Shown here: one piece after another, positions 7,086 through 15,317 of the stretch | How the letters are laid out: every line of letters starts with the position of its first letter | How positions within the stretch are numbered: the first letter of the stretch is position 1 | Source of the DNA: an uncultured Sphingomonas sp. | Lineage (GTDB): Bacteria > Pseudomonadota > Alphaproteobacteria > Sphingomonadales > Sphingomonadaceae | Length of the DNA: 45,867 nucleotides | Direction of reading: 5' to 3' | Assembly: GCA_913776045.1 (NCBI GenBank) | Contig: CAJYOI010000036.1 | Location: 1-45,867 of the forward strand | Notes under the pieces: generated by a model | Database searches by the model: none | What the model was told of the DNA's origin: nothing | Seen by the model: the letters and a program-made list of their open reading frames with translations, nothing else | Program-made: the position numbers and the translations under genes

Positions 7086-8090
7086 TCAGACGAGCGCCAG
7101 GAACGAGTCCCGCCGCGCGATCGCCTCGGCGAAATCGACGCCGCCCGGCGCCGCCACGCTCGCCATCGCCCGGTCGAGCCGCGCGCGTGCCGCGTCGGAG
7201 ATATCGCCGATCCGCCCGGCGATCTCGACCATCTCGTCCATTCGCGCCCAGCAGTCGAGCACGACGTCGCACCCCGCGGCCAGCGCTTGCGCGGCCTTCT
7301 CGCCCGGCGTGCCCGACAGAGCCTTCATGTCGATATCGTCGGTCATCAGCAGCCCATCGAAGCCGATCCGGCCGCGGATGACGTCGGCGACGACGGTGGG
7401 CGACAGCGTAGCCGGGCGGTCGGCGTCCCATGCCTTGAACACGACGTGGCAGGTCATGCCCATCGGCGCATGTGCCAGCGTGCGGAAGGGGCGAATGTCC
7501 TCTTCCAATTCGGCGTCCGACGCATCGACGACGGGCAGTTCGTAATGGCTGTCGACGCCTGCGCGGCCGTGGCCGGGCATGTGCTTGACGACGCCGACGA
7601 CGCCGGCCTTCGCCAGCCCGTCGAGCATCGCGCGGCCGAGCGCGGCGACCTGCATCGCATCGCCGCCGTACGCGCGGTCGGCGATGGCGCCCACGGTGTC
7701 GGGGAAGCGGCGGTCGAGCATCGGCGCGCAGTCGACCGTGATCCCGACCTCCGTCAGCATCGCGCCCAGCGCCTCGCCGTTCGCGCGGGCCGCCGCGATC
7801 GCGGAGGCGGGTGCCGTGTCGTAGAGCGCATCAAACGCCGGGCCGTCGGGGAATGCGGGCCACTCGGGCGGCTTCATTCGAGCGACGCGGCCGCCCTCCT
7901 GATCGATCAGGATCGGCAGGCGGTCGTTACCCGACAGCGCCCGCAATTCGGCCGTCAATGCAGACAGTTGCGTGCGGTCCTGCACATTGCGTCCGAACAG
8001 GATGTAGCCGAGCGGATCGGCTTCGCGAAAGAAGGCGCGCTCGTCGGCGGTTAGCGTCAGGCCGGATAGACCATAGATGACTGGCTTCAT
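7086..8090 (-). CDS. nagZ: Beta-N-acetylhexosaminidase NagZ
   Basis: NagZ is a cytosolic glycoside hydrolase of family 3 that removes GlcNAc from anhydro-muropeptides during cell-wall recycling. The 334-residue protein shows the loop signature KHMPGHGRAGVDSH (residues 169-182, with the Asp-His dyad) and the nucleophile region LLMTDDIDMKAL (Asp about 251). LIDQEGGRVARM (61-72) binds the sugar. It has no signal peptide, as expected. The gene follows the SPOR protein after a 186-nt gap holding a repeat, and precedes scpA by 4 nt. Confidence 0.95.
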   Translation of the reverse strand: MKPVIYGLSGLTLTADERAFFREADPLGYILFGRNVQDRTQLSALTAELRALSGNDRLPILIDQEGGRVARMKPPEWPAFPDGPAFDALYDTAPASAIAAARANGEALGAMLTEVGITVDCAPMLDRRFPDTVGAIADRAYGGDAMQVAALGRAMLDGLAKAGVVGVVKHMPGHGRAGVDSHYELPVVDASDAELEEDIRPFRTLAHAPMGMTCHVVFKAWDADRPATLSPTVVADVIRGRIGFDGLLMTDDIDMKALSGTPGEKAAQALAAGCDVVLDCWARMDEMVEIAGRIGDISDAARARLDRAMASVAAPGGVDFAEAIARRDSFLALV

Positions 8091-8167
8091 GGCCGTGGCT
8101 TTAGCGGGGAAGTGCGCAGGCAGGCAAATGGCGTGAAGTGCCCTCCGCCAATCCTCCCTTACCCACC

Positions 8168-8257
8168 ATCCTCGCGGAGGCGAGAATCAATAGTCGCTGA
8201 TCGTCGTGTGACCCATAAACGTAAGCCAGAATCTGTCCCCGCCTCCGCGGGGATGAC
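8168..8257. repeat. Imperfect palindromic intergenic repeat
   Basis: Two arms, ATCCTCGCGGAGGCGAGAAT (from 8168) and a GAATC-type arm with CCCCGCCTCCGCGGGGAT (to 8254), are roughly inverted copies around a 40-nt centre. Each arm is itself a small palindrome (CCTCGCGGAGG-like, CCCCGCCTCCGCGGGG). It fills the gap between the SPOR gene and nagZ. It resembles the REP-type repeats scattered between genes in sphingomonads. It could fold in the transcript. Confidence 0.6.
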
Positions 8258-8276
8258 AGTCAAAATGTTCGCCCCG

Positions 8277-9017
8277 TCAATTCGGAACGAAGCACGCCTC
8301 GCCGGCGACCTTCAATCGCCCGCAGATCGTCGTCGCATTGCCGTTGCTGCCGGCGTTCACCCGCAGGCGGTACACGGTCGCGCCCTTCACATCGGCCTTC
8401 TCGATCGACTTGCCGAGGTTCGCGACATAGGCGAACCGCTTCGACAACGCTTCCCACGCGGTGTTCGCTGCGGCCTCGCTCGGGAAGGAGCCGAGCTGGA
8501 CGAGCGCTCCGCCCCCGCCGCCGGCGGTCGCCTTCGGCAGAGCCATACCCGGCGCCTGCGCCGTCAGGCGGCCGCTGGGGGCCGGCGGGACAGCGGCGAC
8601 GACACGCGCCGACCCTTCGGTCGGCTTTGCCGCTGGGGTCGCGGTCTTGCCGTTTACCGGCGCCTCGGGCACCGCGCGGGTGTCGATCGCGCCGGTCGCG
8701 GTCGCGCCTTCGGACGTGCGGAACACGCTGTCGCCCTGACCGTCGACCTTCATGCCGCCGGGCGTATCGGGCTTCACCTTGTAATCGCCGTCCTGCGCCG
8801 TGATCAGTTCGCCGGAGCCGATGGTGCCTGAGCTGCCGCCAAAGCGCTTGTAGGCCCACACCGCCGTCGCGATGAGCGCCAGGACGATGATGGCGATCGC
8901 CAGGATGCGGAACAGCGACGGGCCTTCACGGTAATCGTCATCGGCGGACTCCAGCCAGGGCAGTCGATCGTCCTCGCCGAGGACCGGGCGGCCGCCGCTT
9001 TCGCTACCGATGCTCAC
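8277..9017 (-). CDS. SPOR-domain membrane protein
   Basis: This 246-residue single-pass protein has a cytosolic N-terminus, a transmembrane helix at about 36-54 (ILAIAIIVLALIATAVWAY), a long alanine/proline-rich periplasmic linker and a C-terminal SPOR domain (ALVQLGSFPSEAAANTAWEAL to the end). SPOR domains bind denuded septal peptidoglycan, so a role at the division site, like FtsN or DedD, is likely. The GTG start overlaps the argS stop (GTGA). The C-terminus contains two cysteines (ICGRLK, EACFVPN) that could form a disulfide. Confidence 0.85.
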   Translation of the reverse strand: MSIGSESGGRPVLGEDDRLPWLESADDDYREGPSLFRILAIAIIVLALIATAVWAYKRFGGSSGTIGSGELITAQDGDYKVKPDTPGGMKVDGQGDSVFRTSEGATATGAIDTRAVPEAPVNGKTATPAAKPTEGSARVVAAVPPAPSGRLTAQAPGMALPKATAGGGGGALVQLGSFPSEAAANTAWEALSKRFAYVANLGKSIEKADVKGATVYRLRVNAGSNGNATTICGRLKVAGEACFVPN

Positions 9018-10747
9018 CCACCCATCTCCTCGACTGCCTCGACCCCCATGATCGCAAGCCCGCCCCGGATAACCTGCCCGACCGCGTCGGCCAAGAACAG
9101 TCGCGCCGCCGTCGTTTCGACGTCGTCCACCAGCAGGAATCGGCGGGACGGATCATCATTACCCTGATTCCACAGGGCATGAAACTCCGCCGCCAAGTCA
9201 TAGAGATAAAATGCGATTCTGTGCGGCTCGCGCGCCGCCGCGGCACCTTCGGCGACGCGCGGAAATTGCGCCATCCGCTTCACGAGTGCCAGTTCGGCCG
9301 TATCAAGCCGGGACAGGTCAGCCTGTGCCGGCAGCGTGATCCCCGCCTCCTTCGCGCGGCGGTGCAGCGAATGGATGCGGGCATGGGCGTAGTTCACGTA
9401 GAAAACCGGATTGTCCTTCGACGCTTCCACCACCTTGGCGAAGTCGAAATCCATCTGCGCATCGGCCTTGCGGGTCAGCATGGTGAAGCGCACCACGTCC
9501 TTGCCGACTTCGCGCACGACGTCGGCCAGCGTCACGAAATTGCCCGCGCGCTTCGACATCTTCACCGGTTCGCCCGCGCGCAGCAGGCGGACCATCTGGA
9601 CCAGCTTCACGTCGAAGCGCGTCTTGCCTTCGGTCAGCGCGGCGACGGCGGCCTGGATGCGTTTGACGGTGCCGGCGTGGTCGGCACCCCAGATGTCGAT
9701 CAGCTGGTCGGCGCTCTGCGCCTTCTGGAAATGATAGGCGAGGTCGGCGCCGAAATAGGTCCAGGTGCCGTCCGATTTCCTGATCGGGCGGTCCTGATCG
9801 TCGCCGAACTTGGTCGAACGGAACAGCGGCAGTTCGACCGGCTCCCAATCCTCCGGCGTCTCGCCCTTCGGAGCTTCGAGCACGCCGTCATAGACCAGGT
9901 CCCGCTCGCGCAGCCACGCCTCGGCGGCCTCCGGCTTGCCTGCCGCCTGCAGCTCGGCCTCCGACGCGAAGACGTCGTGGTGGATGCCCAAAAGCGCTAG
10001 GTCGGCCTTGATGAGGTCCATCATGGCATCCACCGTCTTTACGCGAAACGTCGCGAGCCACTCGCTCTCGGGCGCGTCGACATAGCGGTCGCCGAATTCG
10101 GTCGCCAGCTTCTGCCCGATCGGAATCAGATAGTCGCCCGGATACAGCCCCTCCGGCACCGCGCCGATGTCTTCGCCCAACGCCTCGCGGTAGCGCAGGT
10201 GCGCCGAGCGGGCGAGCGTCTGCACCTGGCCGCCCGCGTCATTAATGACATATTCGCGGATGACCTTGTGCCCGACGAAGGCGAGCAGGTTGGCGAGCGC
10301 GTCGCCCACCACCGCCCCGCGGCAATGGCCCATGTGCATCGGCCCTGTGGGGTTGGCCGAGACATATTCGACGTTGACGGTGATGCCCGCGCCGACGCTC
10401 GACTTGCCGTAATCGTCGCCGGCCGTGACGATACCGGCGAGCTCGTCGCGCCACGTCGCATCGTCGAGCGTCAGGTTGATGAAGCCCGGCCCTGCCACCG
10501 CGACGCCCGACACGCCGGGGATCGCGCGCAGTTCGCCGGCCAGCGCCTCGGCCAGCGCGCGCGGATTGGTGCCGGCGGGCTTGGCCAGCACCATCGCGGC
10601 GTTGGTCGCGAGATCGCCGTGGGTTGCGTCGCGCGGCGGCTCGACGGTGACCGCGCCTCGTTCCAGCCCCGCCGGCAGCTGTCCCGATGCGACGAGCGCG
10701 TCGAGAGCGGAATCGATATGGGCGGAGAAGCGCGGATAGAGTGTCAT
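9014..10747 (-). CDS. argS: Arginyl-tRNA synthetase
   Basis: ArgS charges tRNA-Arg with arginine using ATP. The 577-residue class I enzyme has the N-terminal tRNA-binding domain (residues 1-110), the HIGH-type motif HMGH at 138-141 within VSANPTGPMHMGHCRG, the KMSKR motif within VKMSKRAGNFVTL, and a C-terminal DALR anticodon-binding helix bundle. It is the first gene of a minus-strand run that ends at tatC. Its promoter must lie in 10748-10928, shared with the divergent small secreted gene. Confidence 0.97.
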   Translation of the reverse strand: MTLYPRFSAHIDSALDALVASGQLPAGLERGAVTVEPPRDATHGDLATNAAMVLAKPAGTNPRALAEALAGELRAIPGVSGVAVAGPGFINLTLDDATWRDELAGIVTAGDDYGKSSVGAGITVNVEYVSANPTGPMHMGHCRGAVVGDALANLLAFVGHKVIREYVINDAGGQVQTLARSAHLRYREALGEDIGAVPEGLYPGDYLIPIGQKLATEFGDRYVDAPESEWLATFRVKTVDAMMDLIKADLALLGIHHDVFASEAELQAAGKPEAAEAWLRERDLVYDGVLEAPKGETPEDWEPVELPLFRSTKFGDDQDRPIRKSDGTWTYFGADLAYHFQKAQSADQLIDIWGADHAGTVKRIQAAVAALTEGKTRFDVKLVQMVRLLRAGEPVKMSKRAGNFVTLADVVREVGKDVVRFTMLTRKADAQMDFDFAKVVEASKDNPVFYVNYAHARIHSLHRRAKEAGITLPAQADLSRLDTAELALVKRMAQFPRVAEGAAAAREPHRIAFYLYDLAAEFHALWNQGNDDPSRRFLLVDDVETTAARLFLADAVGQVIRGGLAIMGVEAVEEMGG

Positions 10748-10801
10748 AGCGACCGTGCGCTTACGGGCGGCCGCGCGTCATCGCAAGCATTGCCCGGCGT
10801 G

Positions 10802-10862
10802 CGATTGCAGGAATTGCAATCGTGATGGCAATGCGTGCGATTGCCGCAATGTTGCAGTGCAA
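10802..10862. promoter_or_regulatory. Cluster of GCAAT/ATTGC inverted repeats, possible operator
   Basis: Within the divergent argS/10929 promoter gap lie CGATTGC (10802-10808) facing GCAATCG (10816-10822), a further TGCGATTGC (10836-10844), and the near-perfect palindrome TTGCA-G-TGCAA (10852-10862). A dimeric repressor is one explanation. No regulator is identified. Confidence 0.35.
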
Positions 10863-10928
10863 TAAGATCCTAGGTGTCAGACGGGCGAAGCGATCGGACG
10901 CCGCCGCGACATCATCTGGAGACCTGCA

Positions 10929-11237
10929 ATGTTCAAGCTGCTCGGCATCATCGCCACCCCTGCGCTCGCTCTGGTTGCCACCGCTGGCATGGCCGGCGAA
11001 CCGGCCAAGAGCTTTACGCATGACGGCGTCACCTATCGCTACGAGAGCACGAAGGCCGCCGACGGTGCGACGATCCTGACCGGCACCGCCCTGCCGACCG
11101 GCGAAGACTTCCGTCTGGTCATCCGCAACGGCGTGGTTACCGGCAACGCCGGCACCCGCCCGGTGCGCTTCACCGTCGCATCGGCAAAGGGTGCGCTGGT
11201 CCGCGGCACCGCCGATCGTACCGCCAGCGCGGACTAA
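10929..11237 (+). CDS. Small exported protein of unknown function
   Basis: The 102-residue product has a Sec signal (MFKLLGIIATPALALVATAG, likely cleavage after AGMA) and a mature part of about 80 residues rich in Thr, Gly and Ala (HDGVTYRYESTKAADGATIL, LRNG-like turn VIRNGVVTGNAG). The pattern suggests a small beta-rich periplasmic domain. GGAG lies about 6 nt before the ATG. It diverges from argS and is followed by intergenic repeats with no clear terminator. I do not recognise a named family. Confidence 0.78.
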   Translation: MFKLLGIIATPALALVATAGMAGEPAKSFTHDGVTYRYESTKAADGATILTGTALPTGEDFRLVIRNGVVTGNAGTRPVRFTVASAKGALVRGTADRTASAD

Positions 11238-11246
11238 ACGATAGAC

Positions 11247-11380
11247 GGCTGTCCTGAGCCTGTCATGTAGCCATCGGAGTAAGACTTCGATGGGACATGG
11301 CCGAAGGGCCGTGATACGATAGGCCCGCGATACCCAAGCGGCGCGAAGTACGGTGCTTCGACAAGCTCAGCACGAACGGG
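11247..11380. repeat. Intergenic repeat with CTTCGACAAGCTCAGCACGAAC arms
   Basis: The right part carries GTGCTTCGACAAGCTCAGCA followed by CGAACGGG, a repeat sequence common between genes in sphingomonad chromosomes. The left part begins GGCTGTCCTGAGCCTGTC and includes GAAGGGCCG, which look like diverged fragments of the same element in inverse orientation. The stretch separates the small exported gene from the convergent DUF1501 gene and shows no coding signal. Confidence 0.55.
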
Positions 11381-11401
11381 ATTGGGATGGCTGGCGTAAA
11401 C

Positions 11402-12544
11402 CTACGCCAGCCCCTCGACCGGCCGCACCGCTCCCGCCTTCGGGAACAACGCCGCGACCGCGCGCGCCGGATCTATCCCGAAATGCACCGCCACCGCACC
11501 GGCGATGAAGCCATCCAGGCTCGTCGTCGGCTTCAGGTCGCGGCCTTCATACAGGTTGGCGGGCGCCAGTCCCGGCCAGTCGGCCAGTACCCGGCCGCCC
11601 TTGACGCCGCCGCCGAACAGCATCGCCGCCGATGCCGTCCCGTGATCGGTCCCGCCCGTGCCGTTGACCGCGACCGTGCGGCCGAATTCTGTGGCGACCA
11701 GCACCATCGTGTCCTTCCACGCCGGGCCCATGCCCGCCTTGATCGCGGCGATCATCGCGTCGAGCCCGCGCAGCTGCGCCGCGAGCCGTCCCTGCTGCCC
11801 GCTGTGCGTGTCCCAGCCGCCGGTTTCGATCATCGCGATCCGCGCGCCATCGGCCGGCGCGAGCAATTTCGCCGCCAGCGCGCCGGTGGCCGCGGCGTTG
11901 CGGCCGTCGTCGGCGGCTAGGTCGCCGGTCAGGTTCCGCGTCGCCATCGCCTGTTCCCACAGGCCGTGCAGCTGCGCATCGCCTGCGTAGAGCTGCGTCA
12001 CCCGCGCCAGCAGGTCGTCGGTCGCATCAGGCAACGCGGAGGGGGCATAGGACGCGACCTCGACCGGGCCCCGCAGCGCCATCGGCACCGTCGCGGCGAT
12101 GGCGATCGCGCGTTTGTCGCTTTGCGGCAGGACGGTCAGCAGCCGGTTGAGCCAACCGTCCTTCACCGCATAGGCCTGCGCTCCGCCCGTTTCGAGAACG
12201 TTCTGTCCGTCGAAATGCGATCGGTCGCGGTAGGGCGAGGCGACGGCATGCGCGAACAATGCCTCCCCCGACCCGTACATCGCCGCCGATTGCGCCAGCA
12301 TCGGGTGCAGCCCGAACATGCCGTCCAGCTTCTGATGCTGTCCATCGGCTAGTGCGCCGCGCACCGCGGCATAGGCCGGATCGGCATAGGGCACGAGTGT
12401 GCCGAGGCCATCGGCAGCGCCGCGCTGGATGATGAACACGAAACGCTTGTCGGTGGGCGCCGCGGCGAAAGCGATGCGCGGGGCGAAGGTCGCGCCGAGC
12501 ATCGCGAGGCAGGCGGACGATACGAAATGGCGACGCGTGACCAT
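11402..12544 (-). CDS. Tat-exported DUF1501 family protein
   Basis: This 380-residue protein starts MVTRRHFVSSACLAMLGATF, a twin-arginine signal ending near AFAAA. The mature part has the DUF1501 features: FVFIIQRGAADGLGTLVPY, RSHFDGQNVLETG, IAMIETGGWDTHSGQQGRL and VLVATEFGRTVAVNGTGGTDHG, the last resembling the alkaline phosphatase/sulfatase fold. The biochemical role is unknown. It starts 4 nt after a DUF1800 gene, and these two families are usually found as neighbours. The frame is open for 76 codons upstream, but the Tat signal fixes the start. Export would use the TatABC system encoded at 4266-5757. Confidence 0.88.
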   Translation of the reverse strand: MVTRRHFVSSACLAMLGATFAPRIAFAAAPTDKRFVFIIQRGAADGLGTLVPYADPAYAAVRGALADGQHQKLDGMFGLHPMLAQSAAMYGSGEALFAHAVASPYRDRSHFDGQNVLETGGAQAYAVKDGWLNRLLTVLPQSDKRAIAIAATVPMALRGPVEVASYAPSALPDATDDLLARVTQLYAGDAQLHGLWEQAMATRNLTGDLAADDGRNAAATGALAAKLLAPADGARIAMIETGGWDTHSGQQGRLAAQLRGLDAMIAAIKAGMGPAWKDTMVLVATEFGRTVAVNGTGGTDHGTASAAMLFGGGVKGGRVLADWPGLAPANLYEGRDLKPTTSLDGFIAGAVAVHFGIDPARAVAALFPKAGAVRPVEGLA

Positions 12545-12548
12545 GGGC

Positions 12549-14051
12549 TTATCTCCGCAGGAAATCGGGGGATACGAGCAGCAGCGCGAGACCCTGGGGT
12601 GGGCTTTCCGCCCGCGCGATCGCTTGCGTCGTCGCGGCACTGGCGCCGCCGGGGAACAGCTCAGCCGCCCGTGCGCGCGGGTCGATGATCTGGCCGGCGC
12701 GGTTGGCGAACCGCTCCGCCGCCTCGACCCGCCGCAGTACCGCGTCCGGCCCGGCCCAGCTGGCCGCGACATCGTCCCACCCGGCGGGCGAGCCCGGTCG
12801 CCAGACCGGCTGCCCGAGTTGCTGGAGCAGGCCCACCGTCTGCGGCGTGCCGAACTCGCTCAGACCCAGCGCCCGCAGCGTCGACACCGACCAGTCCCAT
12901 GGCGTCTTGAACTTGCGCGCGGGCTGGACCCAAGCCTCGGGCGCCGCGATCAGCGCGCGATAGACGGTCGGCAGGTCGCCGCCCGATTGCAGGAACGCCG
13001 CCTCGACCCGCGCGACCGCGGCCGGCGGCGGATCGTCGGCGATGAAGTGGCGGACGAGCTTGGTCGCGATGTGCTTTGCGGTCGCCGGATGCGCAGCGAG
13101 CATGTCGAGCACGGCGGATGCCTGCGCGACGCCGACCTGCGCATACGTCTTGCCGAGAATCGTACGCGCGCCCGGCTCGTGCAGCCGCTCGGCAAACAGG
13201 AAGCTGCCCGGCGCCCCGCCCTGGTTGCGCCCTACCCCGCGCCCGAGCCCCGCCACCGTCCAGCCGGTCATCGCGCGGGCGAATTCGGTCACATCGGCCT
13301 GGGTATAGCCGGTGCGCACGCCCAGCGTGTGGAGCTCCATGATCTCGCGCGCGAGATTCTCGTTCAGCCCGAACTTGCGCTGCGCAGCCGCCGGGCGCCG
13401 CGCGGCATTCTGCGCGAACATCGAATTCGGCCCGACCGATTGCGCCTGGTCGAGGAACAGCAGCATCGCCGGGTGCCGCTCGACCGCGAACAGCATGTCG
13501 CGAAAGCTGCCCAGCACATGCGGGCGGATCGCCTCGAACTCGAACGGGCCGGCAAACGGCGTGACGCGCATGCCGTCGGCGGACACGGCGAAATGGTTCG
13601 ACCAGAAATGCACGAGTCGTTCGACGAACGGCGCCGGCGTGGTCAGCGCGGCATTCATGCGGAGCCCGATCGAGCGGGTGTAGAGGCTTTGCCCCTGCCG
13701 CCTGAGCGCGACCCGCATCCGCTCGGCCTCGCTCGGCGGTGTGTCGTCGGCCTGCGCGACCTGTCGCGGGCCGGCGGGGCGGCGGTTGGTCGGCGCCATC
13801 GCGCCATCGGCCATCGCCTCCGCTGCCGGCGCCTGTGCGCGGCGCTCCTGACGGACGTCCTGACGGATCGCCTGATAGTCCTGAAGCTGCTGCGCGGCCT
13901 GCTCGGCGGTCGGTGCGTCGGCCAGCACCGCGGGGCGCGGCTGGTAACGGTCGAACTGCGCCGTCAGCCATGTGCGCGGGTCGGCGGGCGGCGCTTCGCC
14001 GGGCCTTGCGCCCAGTCCGAAGCGGTTCAATGCAACGACGGTATCGGACAT
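12549..14051 (-). CDS. DUF1800 family protein
   Basis: The 500-residue product belongs to DUF1800: it begins VALNRFGLGARPGEAPPADP, then has RMNAALTTPAPFVERLVHFW with SNHFAVSADG, LARGIMELHTLGV-like text (here LAREIMELHTLGVRTGYTQ) and VTEFARAMTGWTVAG. The family co-occurs with DUF1501 proteins, and the genes here are 4 nt apart. No signal peptide is evident on this protein, so it may act with, or ride along with, its Tat-exported partner. Function is unknown. The 99 nt upstream, between it and dgt, show nothing notable. Confidence 0.87.
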   Translation of the reverse strand: MSDTVVALNRFGLGARPGEAPPADPRTWLTAQFDRYQPRPAVLADAPTAEQAAQQLQDYQAIRQDVRQERRAQAPAAEAMADGAMAPTNRRPAGPRQVAQADDTPPSEAERMRVALRRQGQSLYTRSIGLRMNAALTTPAPFVERLVHFWSNHFAVSADGMRVTPFAGPFEFEAIRPHVLGSFRDMLFAVERHPAMLLFLDQAQSVGPNSMFAQNAARRPAAAQRKFGLNENLAREIMELHTLGVRTGYTQADVTEFARAMTGWTVAGLGRGVGRNQGGAPGSFLFAERLHEPGARTILGKTYAQVGVAQASAVLDMLAAHPATAKHIATKLVRHFIADDPPPAAVARVEAAFLQSGGDLPTVYRALIAAPEAWVQPARKFKTPWDWSVSTLRALGLSEFGTPQTVGLLQQLGQPVWRPGSPAGWDDVAASWAGPDAVLRRVEAAERFANRAGQIIDPRARAAELFPGGASAATTQAIARAESPPQGLALLLVSPDFLRR

Positions 14052-14150
14052 CGCCCTCGATCTCCTGCTCTCTCCCCAGCCTGCCTACGCCTGCCCTGTC
14101 GCAGAACTATGTCAGGCGCGCGGTTCGTCGCAGCAGAGGCTCGGCTGGCG

Positions 14151-15317
14151 TCAGAAGCCTTCGGGCAGCGCGACCGGGCCGTGGATGTCCTGAAAGCGGC
14201 GAATGGCGTAGCGATCGGTCATGCCGGCGATGAAGTCGGCGATGTGCCGGCTGCGCAGCGGCTCGTCCGCCGGCATCCGGTCGCGCCATTCGGACGGCAT
14301 CGCAGACGCGTCCGCACGATAGGCCTCGAACAATCCGCTCACCACCGTCCGCGCCGCATCGGCCGCGGCCAACTGGCTCGGGTGATGGTAGAGGTTGGCG
14401 TACATGAACCGTTTGAGCGCGCGTTCGTCCTCGCGCATCGCGTCGGAAAAGCGGCCGAGCGTGCGGCCGGCGGCGCGGACGTCGTCGACCGTCTCCACTC
14501 CCGCCTCCGCCACCGCCACGCGGGTCGTCTCGATCAGGTCGTTGACCATCGCCCCGATCTGGGATCGGATCAGTTCGCCGATCAGCCGCTCGGCCGGAAC
14601 GCCGGGAAAGCGGGCGCACACCGCGTCCCAGCCGCGCGCGACCAGCGGCACGGCAAGCAACTGGTCGAGCGTCAGCAACCCGGCGCGCAGGCCATCGTCG
14701 ATGTCGTGATTATCGTAGGCGATGTCGTCGGCGAGTGCGGCGACCTGCGCCTCGAGCGACGCGTGACTGGTCAGGTCCAACGGCATCTCGGCATCGACCG
14801 CGGCCAGCGCCCAGCCGGCCTCGTGCACCGGGCCGTTATGCTTGGCGAGCCCCTCCAGCGTATCCCACGTCAGGTTGAGGCCGGGCCACAGCGGATAGGG
14901 CGAATCGAGCCGGGTCAGCGCGCGCAGCGTGTGGCCGTTGTGGTCGAACCCGCCGTGACCGACCATCGCCGCCTCCAGCGCATCTTCGCCCGCATGGCCG
15001 AACGGCGGGTGGCCGATGTCGTGCGCCAGGCAGAGCGCTTCGGTCAGATCCTCGTTCAGCCCCAGCGCCCGCGCGATGGTGCGGCCGATCTGGGCAACCT
15101 CGATACTGTGGGTCAGTCGGACGCGGAAATGGTCGCCGTCGGGCGCCAGGAACACCTGTGTCTTGTGCCGCAGCCGGCGGAAGCTGATCGAATGGATGAT
15201 GCGGTCGCGATCGCGCTGGAACGCGTCGCGAGGACCGCGAGCCGATCCGCCCGGTTCTGCGTGGAGCCGCCCCCGGGTCGTATCCGGATCGGCGGCCCAG
15301 CCGGCCCGCGCGATCAC
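14151..15317 (-). CDS. dgt: dGTPase-like HD-domain triphosphohydrolase
   Basis: This 388-residue protein belongs to the deoxyguanosinetriphosphate triphosphohydrolase-like family, which cleaves dNTPs to nucleoside and triphosphate. Metal ligands are visible as H70 (RLTHSIEV) and the HD pair H99/D100 ([17 protein letters not shown]), with a later D in [25 protein letters not shown] is the usual N-terminal signature. The GTG start overlaps the stop of the upstream TPR/SPOR gene (GTGA). Substrate preference cannot be read from sequence. Confidence 0.92.
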   Translation of the reverse strand: MIARAGWAADPDTTRGRLHAEPGGSARGPRDAFQRDRDRIIHSISFRRLRHKTQVFLAPDGDHFRVRLTHSIEVAQIGRTIARALGLNEDLTEALCLAHDIGHPPFGHAGEDALEAAMVGHGGFDHNGHTLRALTRLDSPYPLWPGLNLTWDTLEGLAKHNGPVHEAGWALAAVDAEMPLDLTSHASLEAQVAALADDIAYDNHDIDDGLRAGLLTLDQLLAVPLVARGWDAVCARFPGVPAERLIGELIRSQIGAMVNDLIETTRVAVAEAGVETVDDVRAAGRTLGRFSDAMREDERALKRFMYANLYHHPSQLAAADAARTVVSGLFEAYRADASAMPSEWRDRMPADEPLRSRHIADFIAGMTDRYAIRRFQDIHGPVALPEGF

